Shown here one piece after another: positions 46,124 through 62,317 of a DNA stretch of 64,000 bases. The stretch lies in assembly GCA_020543525.1 (NCBI GenBank), contig JAHYIO010000003.1, positions 1,488,001 through 1,552,000 on the forward strand, written 5' to 3'. A model generated the notes under the pieces. It did not search any database. It had not been told where the DNA came from and saw nothing but the letters and a program-made list of their open reading frames with translations. Source of the stretch: Coriolopsis trogii (taxonomy: Eukaryota > Basidiomycota > Agaricomycetes > Polyporales > Polyporaceae). Within the stretch, counting starts at the first letter, position 1, and the number at the start of each line of letters is the position of its first letter. The translations under genes were made by a program, and so were the position numbers.

Positions 46124-47432
46124 ATGAAAGTCTCGTTCTCACTCAAGGGCAAAGCTCCCGCCAAACCTGTTGGTGATGCTCCCTCCCTGAAACGCACGGC
46201 CGCCTTTGCGGCACTCGACGACGATGAGCCCGTCGACGCCGCTCCCACAGCGACAGGCGGGGACAAGGCCAAGGTCGCGGCGAACAAGCAGTTCATCGCA
46301 CAGAGCGTCCAGATGTCAAAAGCGATGAAGAAGAAGCTTGAAGAGGAGAGAAAGGTTGACTCGACTGTCTTCGAGTACGACGAGGTCTGGGACAAGATGC
46401 AGGAGGCGAAGCAGAAGCAGAAGGAGGCTAAGGAGGCGGATGCGAAGGAGCGCAAGGTGAGTACCCTCCCTTTGAACTGTGATACTTGGCTTGCGAGTGC
46501 TCCCTGGCTGATGTGCTGAAGACCGTTCGCAGCCGAAGTATATCAGTGGACTGCTTGCCTCTGCTGCGACGCGTCGGCTTGACCACTTAAGGGCAGAGGA
46601 GAAGATGATTCAGCGAGAACGTGAGCTCGAGGGCGACGAGTTCAAAGACAAGGAGGCCTTTGTGACGCAGGCATACAAGGACCAAATGGAGGAGCTCCGC
46701 CGAGCTGAAGAAGAAGAACGGAAACGAGAAGGTACGTTGAACGGTGCCCCTCCGTGCTGGTCATATCAGGGCACTCATCAACGCACTGTAGAGGAAGAGA
46801 AGAAGAAGAACAAGGGTGTAGGCATAGGCATGGCTCACTTCTACCGCAAGCTGCTCGAAGAGTCCGAACAGAAGCACGAACAAACCGTCGCTGCCACAAC
46901 CACCGACTCGAAACCCTCCATAGGCCCCCAAGGCGGACCGAACCTCACCATCACCAGGCCCCCAGACTTCACGCCCAAGTCCGACGTCGAGCTCGCGCGC
47001 CTGGCGCGAGAGCAGGGCAAGGAGGTTGAGCTCAACGACGACAACCAGATCGTCGACAAGCGCGAGCTGCTCTCTGCCGGGCTGAATCTCTCTGCACCAA
47101 ACACGCGTAAACTAGGGCTGCAGCTGTCGAAGAGGAGCAAGTCCCAAGAAGCTGAGAACGCGGAGGTGTACCGGGCGGTGGGCACCGCTGCGAGCAGGAA
47201 GGAAATCAACGAGCGACGGGCGCGGGAGGTCCAGCGGCAGTTGGAAGAAGAAAAGGAGCGAATGAGGGCCGAGAAGGAGAGAGAGGAGCGGGACAGTGTG
47301 AACAGGGTGGTACAGCGGAGGAACGACGAATCGTCGGTCAAGAGTGCGAGGGAGCGGTACCTGGAGCGCAAACGTCGTCGCTTGGAGGAGGCCACAGCAG
47401 AAGGGGAGGGCGGACAACCAGATGCCCATTAG
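46124..47432 (+). CDS. NSRP1/CCDC55-like nuclear speckle splicing regulator
   Basis: Predicted nuclear coiled-coil protein that in animals binds splicing factors and alters splice-site choice. Exons are 46124-46456, 46533-46731 and 46792-47432; 390 residues. It begins MKVSFSLKGKAP, the usual start of this family. The conserved core follows: DDDEPVD, STVFEYDEVWDKMQEAKQ, then PKYISGLLASAATRRLDHLR, KMIQRERELEGDEFKDKEAF, VTQAYKDQMEELRRAEEEE and GIGMAHFYRKLL. A long Glu/Arg/Lys coiled coil precedes the C-terminal KSARERYLERKRRRLEE. In-frame codons upstream of 46124 are leader, since the family protein starts at this Met. Confidence 0.9.
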
Positions 47433-47797
47433 TATGTGGTTTCTTCTGTCATATCGCACTATGTATGTATGGCTATATTCGGGAAATGTGATCTGGCGGT
47501 CCGAGCAGATATCCCGGATAACAGGCAGCGCAAGATCGTGGCCCAACGCCCGCAGGAGTGAGGCCCATTTGGCCTGTTGTACCGAATATCTCACACAGTA
47601 TAGCACACGTCAATATGTATGGCTGTCATCATAACTAGCAGAGCTATACGAGTACATCTCCTGGGAATCAAGCAAGGACGGGCATAAGTGGTATGAAATG
47701 TGTCCGGAGAACGTGAAAGATACTGGGCACCAGGCGGTAGACGATCGTAGTCCTAGGCCCAGATGACGAGAGCCAGAACGTGATGTAAGAGCACAAC
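47433..47797. other. Convergent intergenic region
   Basis: 3' regions of the NSRP1-like and adenylate kinase genes. Nothing else is seen. Confidence 0.45.
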
Positions 47798-49234
47798 TCA
47801 GACACCCGTAGCCTTTGCCTTCTCCCTCACGTCCTCATCGCGTCTGGCCAAGACAGCATCCGAGAGGCTATTCCGCCTCTTCGTCTCCATCCGTTCCTTC
47901 ACCGAAGGGAAGTTGGACCGAATCACGCTCTCCAGCTGCGGCCATATCTCATCCGACGTCCGCCCCGCTAAAGTGACAAGCTTCGTCGACGCATCTGCCG
48001 ACGCCATAGCGCCATAGTACGCCAGCAGCGGCGAAGTTGACGCGTAAAACTGTTCCAAGCGACGTGCAAAGATCTCCTAATGACGATCTCTCGTTAGTCC
48101 GATGCAGAATACGCGCACACATGGATGGGGTGTGAGCGGAGAGAAACACACAGGATTGTCATCTGGCCGCTTGATCAGCGGTTCTCCCGTCTCGTCATCG
48201 TGGCCGGCGACCTTTGGTGGGTTGTATGAAAGGTTGTACACGCGCCCGGAAGGCAGATGCACCCATCGGTCAGAGATGCGGCTCAGAATCACGTCATCTG
48301 GAACGTCAAGGTTCACGATGAGGCTCATAGGCGTTCCTTGTCGTCTACGTGCGCAGGATGAACATCCCAAAGAAGGACGAGGATGCGTTCACCACTCACG
48401 AGAGGTGATCATCCAGTAGCTTTCCCTGGCCAAGAGTGCGCGGGAAGCCATCCAAAATCCAGTGCTAGAGATGAACGCGTCAACATGTTGAGTCCATTTG
48501 AGACATGTGCGGTACGATTCTCACCTTGTTGTGCAACAGATCCAGCTTACTTGTCACGACCTTCAGCATGATATCGTCGGGAAGCAGGCCGCCGGACGCG
48601 ACAATTTCCTCCGCGAGCAAGCCTACTTCCGTCCTTGTTGTCGACAAACCTCAGTTCAACGACAGGCAATCCGTGCATTGAGATGTGCATACTTTTCTGC
48701 AATATGCTGTCGAAGAAGGTCCCCAGTCGAGAGTGACACGATTTCGTACTTCTTCACCAGGCGGGCCGAGAGTGTCCCCTTGCCCGCACCAGGTTTCCCT
48801 ACATAAACCAAACGCAAAACCGATCATCTGTCAGTCAATTACGACCAACACTAGACATGGGATCCACAAGGAAGACGACAGAGTCTTGAGGAGTTTGAGG
48901 GGACATAAGCTCATCTGAATCAAGTTGACGCCTCCGCTCATACGGGCGCGCACACGACGTCATGCCCACCAACCCCCAGGATTTGAGTGATGAGCGCAAA
49001 CGCACCGAACATGATCATCCGCAACACCTTCCCCTCCTCACGCCCAGACGCAACACTCTCCGAGCGCGTCGCATTGAGAGAGAACGGGATAGCCTTCTGG
49101 GACGCCGCGCTCTGGCTGATACCGCGCCGACAGTGACTGGGGGCGGCCAAGCGCGCGCGCCCGACAACCCTCGCCGGGGACGGACTGGGCCGCACAAGAC
49201 GGAAGGAGGAGAGAGAGCCCGGAATGGAGGACAT
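47798..49234 (-). CDS. adk2: Mitochondrial adenylate kinase (AK3-type, GTP:AMP phosphotransferase)
   Basis: Balances AMP/ADP with GTP or ATP in the mitochondrial matrix. Exons are 49234-49006, 48798-48693, 48633-48525, 48464-48400, 48344-48152 and 48076-47798; 326 residues. An Arg/Ser-rich, acid-free N-terminus of about 50 residues looks like a matrix presequence. The P-loop is [20 protein letters not shown]. Then come [10 protein letters not shown] (AMP site), [19 protein letters not shown] and [20 protein letters not shown] with no zinc-binding Cys in the lid, as in AK3. [18 protein letters not shown] completes the lid. The C-terminal tail is longer than in animal AK3. The acceptor before exon 5 is GTAG|ACGACAAGG, chosen to keep phase. 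Confidence 0.92.
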
Positions 49235-49893
49235 CCTTGTGAAGAGGCCGAGGCGAGCGACTGATGACGCTCCGCGCGGAGGTGCTTGGAAGAAATGTTC
49301 TGCAGAGTGGAAGGAGGGGATCTCTGAGCTCACTGGCCAGCTACGCGCTCCCGTCTGCAATCCGAAATTGTCAGAACGCTAATGACGGTCTCAATCCGCC
49401 CAGGCAACGCACACCAACCGTCCGAGACCGAGGATGCGTTCGTGTCCGCGCGCGCAGGGGAGGGAGAGGGAAGGAAGGAACAGGGAGGCCGCCTCCTGAG
49501 TTTTAGACCTCCTCCCCAAAGTTCTGCGCCATGGGCCAGGACCGTCACGCGATGCTTGCTACCCCAGGCGCTCCCACATTTGTCGAGCCACATTCTAGGC
49601 CGCCGTCTCGTCCAATGTTTGAATGCATCCATCCGTCCTGCGCAGTCCAAGAACAATCCAGCTCACACGCAAGATGGCCAAGAGACAGTGCGAACGTAAA
49701 CGCGTGACGGTACCGAGTGTTGTTGCCAGGAAGTCGACGTAAACCCCTCGGCAGGAGTCTTGAGGCATTTTCGGGGTGCCGGGCCGGACACTATGACTTC
49801 GTATTACTCCTCGCAAAGACACAAGCTCAGGATCGTATGTAGTTCCGAAAGTTCAGACACGTCTATGTGATGCAAAGTCCAACCAGAGACGCT
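49235..49893. other. Intergenic: adk2 upstream, Coq11-like downstream
   Basis: About 660 bp with no gene recognised. Contains the adk2 promoter and leader and the 3' region of the Coq11-like gene. Open frames on either strand lack family features. Confidence 0.4.
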
Positions 49894-51362
49894 TCACGCA
49901 TGAGCACCAGCCTCTTTCTGTCCCTTCTGGTGCCACCCGATGAGCTCCCTCATCTCCTTCACCCCATAAGGCCCATGCACATCCGTCCTCGAACGGTCAG
50001 CAGCGATACATATCGCCTCCGCCACATGGTCGACATGAATCGGCGGAATGGTCAACGCCCTCGCCAACGCGTCTAACGCCGTGTCAGGCAGCAGCGCGTC
50101 TTGAGACTGTGCAGGGCGCGGGAGGACCGACCCCAGCGCACGCAGCATGGCCGATGGTGTGGGGAACCCCGCCGGAGCCTTCGCGTGGATGATCGCAGAG
50201 AGGTCAAGCAACGCAGCAACGGGGGAGACGATGGGGCGGAGATGAGGATGGTAGATGAGACCTTCACCGACAATCAGCTCCTGGCGCACCCAACCTCGTA
50301 CGAGACTTACTCGGGCGGACGTAGACACCCCTGTACCCTGACCGTTCCTGGATCATCTTCTCGAGCATGGACTCCGCTTCACGTTTAGTCTTGATGTACC
50401 CAGAAGGGACGAGAGGCCTCGTGCAGTCCTCCGCGGAGATGTAGATGAACGCACGAGGTCCGTCCACCTTGACGGTCGGTGTCGAATCCAGGAAAGCCTC
50501 GCACACGCGCAACGCTGCCAGCCACAGCCCGTGTTCAGTTCAATCATACAAGACGGTTCACGGAGAATGGAAGAAGGGCAGGAGCGCACGCATGGAACGA
50601 AGGCGGCGCACGGAATGAAGAGAGCAACGACGCACGCACCGGTATCTCGATTCAACACCTCATAGCTCCCCTCCCGCTTCTTCTCCTCCCTCTCGAGCGG
50701 GTTCGCCCCGCGCGCAGAGCCGGCCACGCCAGCGGCGACGTCGCTCACGAACCGCGGCACATTCCCGTCCTTCAGCGCGCTCTTGTACCCCGACTTCTCG
50801 AACAGCGTCCCAATCGTGTGCACCACCGCGGTCACCCCCGGCAGGAGGTGCGCGTACGTCTCCGGCTCGAGCGCGCTCCCTTTATGCCACTCTACCTGGG
50901 TGGACGTGGGCGCGATTCAGGGGCGAGTATGAGTATGGAGGCGAGTGTACGCGGGCATAAGCGCGTCCGCAAACGGTGGTTGAGATCGAGGAACAAGAAC
51001 GAAATGAAGTGCACGGTCAGGGCCTGTACCCTCGTATGGAGAGAAACAAACCACACTTTCGACACCCACGCGGGTGTATGACCCTTAGGCGTTTGCCACG
51101 GCTTGCCGGACGGGCTGCATTGCGAGATGACGGTCGTGAGCGACGCTCACGATGCATCCGTGAGCCATCGTCACACACCTGATGCTGACGACCTGCATTC
51201 CGCGTGAGAGGGCCGTCTTGCACACGGCGGAACCTGCCCATGGGTTCCAGACCGGACATCAATGGAGTCCTCGGAGACGTGTGCGGAATGCAGCGTACCA
51301 AGGAAACCATTCCCTCCGACGACAAGGACTTTCTGGACAACAGACTGCATGGTGGACGTCAT
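49894..51362 (-). CDS. coq11: Coq11-like NAD(P)-binding mitochondrial protein
   Basis: Atypical short-chain dehydrogenase/epimerase-type Rossmann protein. Its yeast relative (YLR290C) belongs to the coenzyme Q synthome. Exons are 51362-51299, 51233-51179, 51114-51057, 50895-50640, 50514-50311 and 50261-49894; 334 residues. The dinucleotide loop near the start reads KVLVVGGNGFLGSAVCKTAL. Next come VVSISPSGKPW, VEWHKGSALEPETYAHLLPG, TAVVHTIGTLFE, AFIYISAEDC, GYIKTKREAESMLEKM (Tyr-x3-Lys-like pair) and GVYVRPSLIYHPHLRP. A helical tail ends the protein. Intron 3 (50896-51056, 161 bp) is longer than most here and could hide an alternative exon. The presequence is short. Confidence 0.87.
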
Positions 51363-51893
51363 CGAGGGGGATGGGACATGGAGAGCGACGAGAAGTTATG
51401 TCCGTATAGTAGTCGACGTCGACGTCACCTCGAGTACTGATGGTCCTCGACCAATACGCGTCAAATCTCGATCGCCAGTCCCTCGCGTCACGGCAATCAT
51501 CATCACACACCTGCCATCTGGTCGTGGATCGCTCGCATGTTGGTCAAACCGAGGATTGCCCATGTACAACATAATGGCATTATGACTCTGTCGAGGATAA
51601 CCACAGCGAGACAATAACGATAACTATAAAAGCTATGCACCGGTGAACAGCAAAGAGCTTCGACAGACGTCGGGAGCGCAGAATGAAAGCGTATCGTGAG
51701 ATGAACAGCGGTGAGTGATACCTCCGCCTCCGGGGTCGTCAGTGTCGTGAGCTCCTCGCCGTCATCTCTGCCAGACGCTACGCAAGGCACTGGGCCGAGG
51801 GACATGCCCTATTAAACCGGAACCAAGAACGTAAGGAAGGAAACCCGAGAAAAAGGTATTAGTGAAGTTGAGAGCCACGCGGTCCTATGGCCC
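51363..51893. other. Intergenic: Coq11-like upstream, DPBB protein downstream
   Basis: About 530 bp. No gene recognised. Short open frames on both strands lack family features. Confidence 0.4.
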
Positions 51894-53179
51894 TTAGTTG
51901 ATGAAAGACCACTTGACTGTGAAACAACATGAGTCCCATGGTCATCTCACGCAAACTGGAGCATATACTCACTGGGGACATAACCCTCCTCCTCTTTGGC
52001 AATCTTGGTGAACGCAGCATAAGAGAGATCGAGGTCGTTCTCATCTCCGCAGGATGGGCAGGCATCGGCAACGGTAACAATGACGCTCTTGCCATTGTTG
52101 GTGTTCGTGAGCTGAATCTGCCTGCCGCAGTTGGAAGACTTGGCGCTCAGGTTGCCATAACGCTTCGTCTCTGTACAGGCGTTAGCAAGACATCAATATG
52201 AGACTGATAGGCTACGTACGGAGAGCGGCGATGAGCGCGTCGTCGGAGTGGACGGTACCACATGCGCCGGCTTGACCACCCTGATAGAAGAAGGTAGCGT
52301 GTCCACCAGTGAAGGTTTGGCCACCAGAGCTGGTAGACGTAGGAGTGCTCGACGTCTTGGTCGTAGTAGGCGAAGCCTTGGTCGTCGTGGGCTCTTGAGA
52401 CGTAGTGGGCTCCTGAGAGGTAGAGGGAGCGGCTTCGTGTGTGGATGTAGTGGCAGCCTTAGTGGTGGTGGGAGCAGCCTCGGTGGTCGAAGGAGCAGCC
52501 TTAGAAGTCGAAGGAGCAGCCTTAGAGGTCGAAGGAGCAACCGAGGTCGTGTCTTCGTCATCCGACTCGCAATCGCTCTCATCGTCATCGGGGGTCGACG
52601 TTGCAGCAGGAGCTGCGGAGGTGGTAGTCTCCTCGTCCTCGCAGTCGCTCTCGTCGTCAGCGGTCGAAGTCGGAGCAGGAGCAGACGAGGTGGTAGTCTC
52701 GTCGTCCGAATCACAATCGTCGTCATCGCCGGAAGTGCTCAAGACCTGAGTTGCAGTCGGAGCAGGAGTCGCAGCAGCGCTCGAGGAGGGGAGGTTCGCC
52801 GGGTTGCAGTCAGCGTCGCGGTTCTTCGCGAGCGTCTCCGTAGACTGACGACATGACGTGAGTGACAACGGACGAGACGCGTGGTACTAAACCGACTCAC
52901 CAGCATGGGGTGGCAGCAACGATCGAAGTAATTCGTGTTGTGCTTCTCATCGCAGCCGATGGCCAAGTACCGGGTATGGTAAGTGTCGTACGGCTATGTG
53001 TGTTGTGTTAGGGGATGGAAAACTGATTCGCTCAAATTTGGTCTTACCTCGAGGTACGGAGTGTAGTACGTGTCAGGCTGGTCGTGCCGGACATGGCGGA
53101 CATGGCTGTGGGGGATGGAGATGGCGGAAACGCCAGCTACGGCGGTGAGGGCGACGGAGGTAAGGGTGATGAAGTGCAT
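51894..53179 (-). CDS. Secreted RlpA-like double-psi beta-barrel (expansin-like) protein
   Basis: Extracellular or wall-associated protein of 356 residues. Exons are 53179-53048, 52993-52901, 52844-52220, 52170-51973 and 51916-51894. A signal peptide (MHFITLTSVALTAVAGVSAI) is followed by His/Arg-rich residues and a Cys-containing block (AIGCDEKHNTNYFDRCCHPM). A long Thr/Ser/Pro/Ala linker with repeated acidic DDESDC units follows. The C-terminal barrel has GGHATFFYQGGQAGACGTVH, then GRQIQLTNTNNGKSVIVTVA, DACPSCGDENDLDLS and IKWSFIN at the end. The DACPSC...DLDLS motif carries the conserved Asp of this fold. Known relatives bind polysaccharide, and some lack lytic activity. The Thr/Ser linker is probably heavily O-glycosylated. 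Confidence 0.9.
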
Positions 53180-55557
53180 GATTGCAATGGCAGTGGGGTT
53201 GGGGGTGTGCGGAAGCGGCTTTGACGCAAAGACTGAAAGTCAAGGAATGAGAAGGTAGAGACCGTCGGGGCTATAAGAGAGTGACTGCTGAAAAAAGAGG
53301 CCGGATGAGCTTGAGGTGAAGTCAAACAGGCGGATAACTTACCGTCGCAAGCACGCCTGGAGGGCGAGGGAGGAGGGGATGGAAACGAGGGTGGTGAAAA
53401 CCGTGAGGTAAACGGACGAAGCTCCATAAAAGCGAACCGGGCCCTTATATTGCAGCGGTCGGCGTCGGAGAACCCCGCAGGCGCCTTGTACTGCATCCCG
53501 TATTCGTAAGAGACGTCAACTATTTGCCTTCCTTGTCTCGGAGCGTTCTGCCCGTCCAGTAAAATGCTTGTAATCGACGTCTGAACTTCCCCTCCAGACT
53601 CCTGTTCGACGTTGGGCTCTGCCATGTTGGGCAGCGAGACGACCGAGGATGCGCGTTCGCAAGTACTGTGCTGACCGAGTGACCGGCCGGGTCGCCAGTA
53701 TGTGCTAATTATGCGCTCCGCAGCGGCCGCTGTCCCTGGTCCTTGCACGAAGGATCTTTCGCCTGTCGAGGAGATGCGCGAACGATTACCTGCGAAGATT
53801 GATTCTCCGGGCTGCGGGGGCGTGGTCTGCGTTGCTTCACGACGTGTCTGACGGTCCTGACGCTGTTCTGAATCTCCGGCGGAGCATCAACGCCGTGCGG
53901 ACGGCGCAGACACTGCATGCAGCTCCGCCCCCCATGTGTCTCGCCGACATCACAGGCACGCTCCTCCGACGCCGTGTTGTGTGACGTGTGGGGCGCTGTG
54001 AGCTTCCGAGGGAATTGGGGATGGGCAACGCCCGGGTTTACCGAGCTAGCGCGCGTCCGAGCGCCCAAGCCTCGCTTAGCCCTGGAGATAAGAAAACAGC
54101 AAAGATAATTCTCGGCTTGTCCGGCAGGCCGCTGTTATCTCATCTGGCTTGTCGCTCAGACTGCCTTAGGCGCGCAAGAGGATGGCATACCACGTCCATG
54201 CCAGATCCCACTCGCTGTGAGCCTCCTATGCCCCTCTGAAGCTTCGGAATGTGTATAGAACTAGGTATACAACAATTTCTTCGGAATCAATTTTCGCATC
54301 ACGTCCATATTGTCCAGATAAGTAAAATTTATAGTCTCGCAAAATTCCACTCCGAAGGATCTCTAGTCACAGTAAATCTGCATGTGCTTTTGGTGAGGTG
54401 GTTTTGTGAGAAATGAGCTTGGAAGTCAGAAACCTGGCTGCAAAAGTGGCGTAGAAGAGGTGTGTGACCACCTTAGCGCTCGAGTAGCGCCCGTGCCCGT
54501 CGCTGTAGTGCGGGCCTCAGGCAGACTGGCACTGAGGATATATCACGCAAAGTCTCTGACATTTCCCAATGTCCTTCTCCAATAAGGCGAATTCACATTC
54601 TTAGAGTTCACAAGTGATGTATATAGCCTGGAGCACCACCAATAATGTCTAAAATCTCAAGATACCTTCTCGAAGGAAGCGCCGGCTTCATAGTCCCCCA
54701 TCGCGGTTCAAGTTGCATTAGCCCAGGCCGTCCATTTCTGCTGGTTTCCAGCCTTGGGACAGGCAATTTGTCATCATCATCAGAGTAGGATAGGTTTTCG
54801 GAGGTCCTCTCAGTTAACCTGAGGCTTCAGTGTGCATTAATGTCTCGAGAGCTGCCAGGAAGACTCTTGTGCCATGGAATTACGATCGAATCTCTCTCTT
54901 GATCATTCTGAGCTCGCTTAGATGAGGCTGCACAAGTAAGCGAACGAGATATCACATTAGATTGGGACCATAATCTGCGCGCCTACGTTACATAAGCAGG
55001 ACACCGGCTAGTGGGCGCTGCCCATCCCCAGAGGGAACGTGAGCGAATGCAGAACGTGCCAGCGCTGCCGAACGCTCGATCCTTCCCCTGGGTCTCTTCA
55101 CCGCCTGCCGCCGAGTACTTACGAGACTCCTCGTCGTCTTCCATGGCGAACGGGCGAGGCGGTTGAGACCAGCTATGTACAAGCCTGCACTGGTCTTGAC
55201 CTGCGTGATGCGTACGTATGCGATGTATGTCACAAACGGCTCACCATGGCCTTGCCGCGCACGCGTCCATGTTTGATTGCTTCTTGATTACCTCCATTGG
55301 CATCGGTGAGCTTCAGCTCGAGCCCAGCGTATCCAGCAAGACGGCTAGTAGACGGCCAGCGTAGAAGGGCAAGATGGCCAGCAGCGGCGTCGTCACCGCA
55401 TCGCAGGTGGCCTAAGTTGTTTGGTCGGCCAGAAGAGCTTGACGGCAACACCAACGCCAGCACAGTGCGGCGCCTACTCACCTTGCCTCCCGCAGTGACC
55501 TCTCTACATACACTCCTCCCGCCTTCCACCTGTACCTCTCCTCGACCATAATCCATC
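53180..55557. other. Long gene-free stretch, partly AT-rich
   Basis: About 2.4 kb with no supported gene. The first part is the promoter of the DPBB protein. An open frame on the minus strand (53748-53137) runs through it but has no start, splice or family support. From about 54240 to 54960 the base composition becomes visibly richer in A+T than the surrounding sequence, and no open frame of note exists. This could be decayed transposon, a non-coding RNA locus or a spacer. The last 550 bases lead into the SCAMP gene. Confidence 0.4.
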
Positions 55558-56907
55558 ATGAGTGCGGCCTATCTTGGACTCGACTCCACGCCGCCGTCTC
55601 ATTGCTTGCTTTTGTTGCCCAGGTTATAACGAAAATCCATTCGCGTCTTCGCACTCACTCGATACGAACCCCTTTGACGACCCTACGACTGTTGAGCAAG
55701 CGAACACCGCAGCGCGAGCAGAGGAGCTGAGACAGAGAGAGCTTGACTTGGAGAGGAGAGAGCGCGAGCTCGCACAGAAGAGTGAGCACATCCGTAGAAA
55801 TGGACGCAATAACTGGCCGCCTTGTAAGTGTATATGCATCCCCCACCTCTCCAACCTTGTGCTCCCGCTGAGCCATCTCGACGACATCGTACAGTCTTCC
55901 CCTTGATCTTCCACTCCATCCCGGATGAAATCCCTCAGGCATCCCAACCCTTGATTACGCGCTTGTACCAACTCTGGCTTGTCCTTGCCGGGACCCTGGT
56001 GGTCAACATGGTGGCATGCATCTGTATTCTCGCCTCTGGCTCATCAAATGGCGGTAGCGACCTTGGGTCCAGTATTGGGTATGCAGGTAGGTCGATGCTG
56101 AATAGAACAATAACTGATCGGTGGACTGCCGGTACAGCTATCTGATCTTTATTACTCCTTTGTCCTTCCTGCTATGGTATCGGTAAGTCCTCGTGCGTAC
56201 TAAGGCGCACCTGTTGCTGACAAGCCCGAAGACCAATCTATAATGGCTACATGAAGGTAATCCTCACGAATGCATTCCTGAGTATCGCACTCTGACTGTT
56301 ATTCCAACCACAGGAACAGGCGTTATACTACTGTATGTGGCGGCATATCACTGTTACGATAGGGTGGTGCTCACCTGCTTGTAGACCTGTACTTTTTCTT
56401 CGGAGGATTCCATCTGATATTCTCGCTCTACATGTGCGCATTCATTTATGGACCATATGGGCGTGCTATTGCTGACGTTCTTCCAGGATCATTGGCATCC
56501 CGAGGTAGGCGGAACCGAGGTATTCAGGCCGCATAATGTCCATTGACTCCACGCAACAGTACTGGTTCTGCCGGTCTCATCCAGACGATTCAAGCGTTCT
56601 CCAAGCCTTCACTGCCTGCTGCCATCGTCGGCACTGTCGCGACCGTTGGTTGGGTAGTCCAGGGCGCCGGACTTGCCTTCTACTACCGACAGGTATGTGA
56701 TGAGATGTTTGAGAGATGACGCCTGCATGAACACATTCCCACCCAGATCTGGGCCCACCACAAAGCGGCGGGTCACTCCGTTGAGAAGGCAAGTTCCATG
56801 ACGTCTATTAGGCTATTGTTATCCGAGTCCTCATGCACGAGTCCCGCTTCCAGGCCAAGACTGAACTTGCGACGCACGGCGCGAAGGCGTACTTTACGCG
56901 TGGGTAG
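55558..56907 (+). CDS. Secretory carrier membrane protein (SCAMP)
   Basis: Four-helix membrane protein of post-Golgi and endosomal carriers, acting in exocytosis and recycling. Eleven exons: 55558-55561 (ATGA), 55623-55823, 55895-56078, 56138-56182, 56232-56256, 56314-56332, 56385-56433, 56487-56504, 56560-56692, 56747-56788 and 56854-56907; 257 residues. The N-terminus MSYNENPFASS and a second NPF (TNPFDDP) bind EH-domain proteins. A heptad-rich coiled coil (RAEELRQRELDLERRERELA) follows, then NNWPPFFPLIFHSIPDEIP, the SCAMP signature. The four helices come next, with RPIYNGYMKEQALYYY between helices 2 and 3. The C-terminus is KTELATHGAKAYFTRG. Intron 10 (56789-56853) begins GCAAGT. Several exons are under 30 nt. 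Confidence 0.93.
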
Positions 56908-57465
56908 GCTATTGTGCTACGAATATGGACGGGGTTCACGCTATGTCTTGCTCTGTGGACGGTACATACCGAATATTATGTTGTTGGCTCGCTAGCGATG
57001 TGTCGTCAAAGCTGGCTACTACAGAAGGGTGTGGTCAAAGCATGGCTGATTGTGATTGTCATGCGTGGCCTTTGTGATTGTCTTGCGAACCCTCTTTTTG
57101 TGCCTTGTGGTCTGAGCGGGCGTGCTTCGATTGTCGGAGTTTGAAATCACGATGCCTATAGATGTCGCGCGTGCTCTTCTTGCTTTCCTCAACCATCATT
57201 CAAGGTCTGCGTCCTGATCCCCTCCGTACGTCCTCTGCATATGTGCTCACCGTTCTCCATGTCTTCCAGAGGTCAAAACACAAATCAAAAAATCCTATAT
57301 CCCAAAAAAATCCCAAAAAGCAGTTACTCTGTCGCCTCCTGTGTATGTATCTCGCGTGCGCAATTTTCCCGCCAGCTCAGGACTGATCGCGTTCCACTTG
57401 CCTCCTGCAGTCGCAGAAAAGTCCACAAAGCAGTAACGACCCCATATTAACCCTCAAAATCCACA
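56908..57465. other. Intergenic: SCAMP downstream, PABP promoter and leader
   Basis: About 560 bp. No gene. It contains the adenine-rich tract listed separately and presumably the PABP transcription start. Confidence 0.45.
57274..57319 (+). promoter_or_regulatory. Adenine-rich tract in the PABP leader
   Basis: Within 46 bases there are five A runs (4, 3, 6, 7 and 5) separated by C/T-containing spacers such as TCCTATATCCC and TCCC. They end about 145 bases before the PABP start codon. In animals a comparable A-rich element in the PABP 5' UTR binds PABP itself and represses translation. The base pattern is seen. Its presence in the mRNA and the feedback role are inferred. Confidence 0.45.
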
Positions 57466-59776
<2,311 letters not shown>

Positions 59777-60193
59777 GAGGAAGTCGTCGCGTTGTTGTTT
59801 TGATAGGTGTTGTAGCAATTCCTGCCCCCCGTATTCCCCCACACTCCGCTTCATTTTGCCGACGTGCTTCTCTCCATACTGCTCCTCTGTACGCTTCGCT
59901 CCCGTTTGCTGACAGGGTTCTGTGGTGGTCGTTCCTTTGTGTGTACGAAAAGTATAGGAACAGAGAGGTGACATTGCTGCTCCAGTGGGATTTTTGGGAT
60001 TGCGACATTACGAATTGAAGATGGTTGTCATTCCTTGGATTCGGATCCGTACGACGCGAAATGTGGACTGCAAGCCAAACCGTGTGCATGAGAAGGGCCT
60101 CAAGCCTACCAAGATATATGCTACAACAAACGGATGTGACTAGCAGTACATGGACCGTACATTGTCCAACCAGGTATTCAAGTCGTGCGGGAA
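59777..60193. other. Convergent intergenic region pab1 / srp54
   Basis: 3' regions of two convergent genes. Nothing else is seen. Confidence 0.5.

Positions 60194-62317
<2,124 letters not shown>

Noticed and set aside
52248..52856. 202-codon Arg/Ser/Gly-rich frame on the plus strand
   Set aside because: It is the antisense of the repetitive Thr/Ser/acid linker of the DPBB protein. Repeats keep all frames open.
53137..53748. 203-codon open frame on the minus strand upstream of the DPBB protein
   Set aside because: It overlaps the promoter and 5' end of a well-supported gene, becomes Pro/Ser-rich low complexity, and shows no family resemblance or splice logic. It is probably chance in GC-rich DNA.
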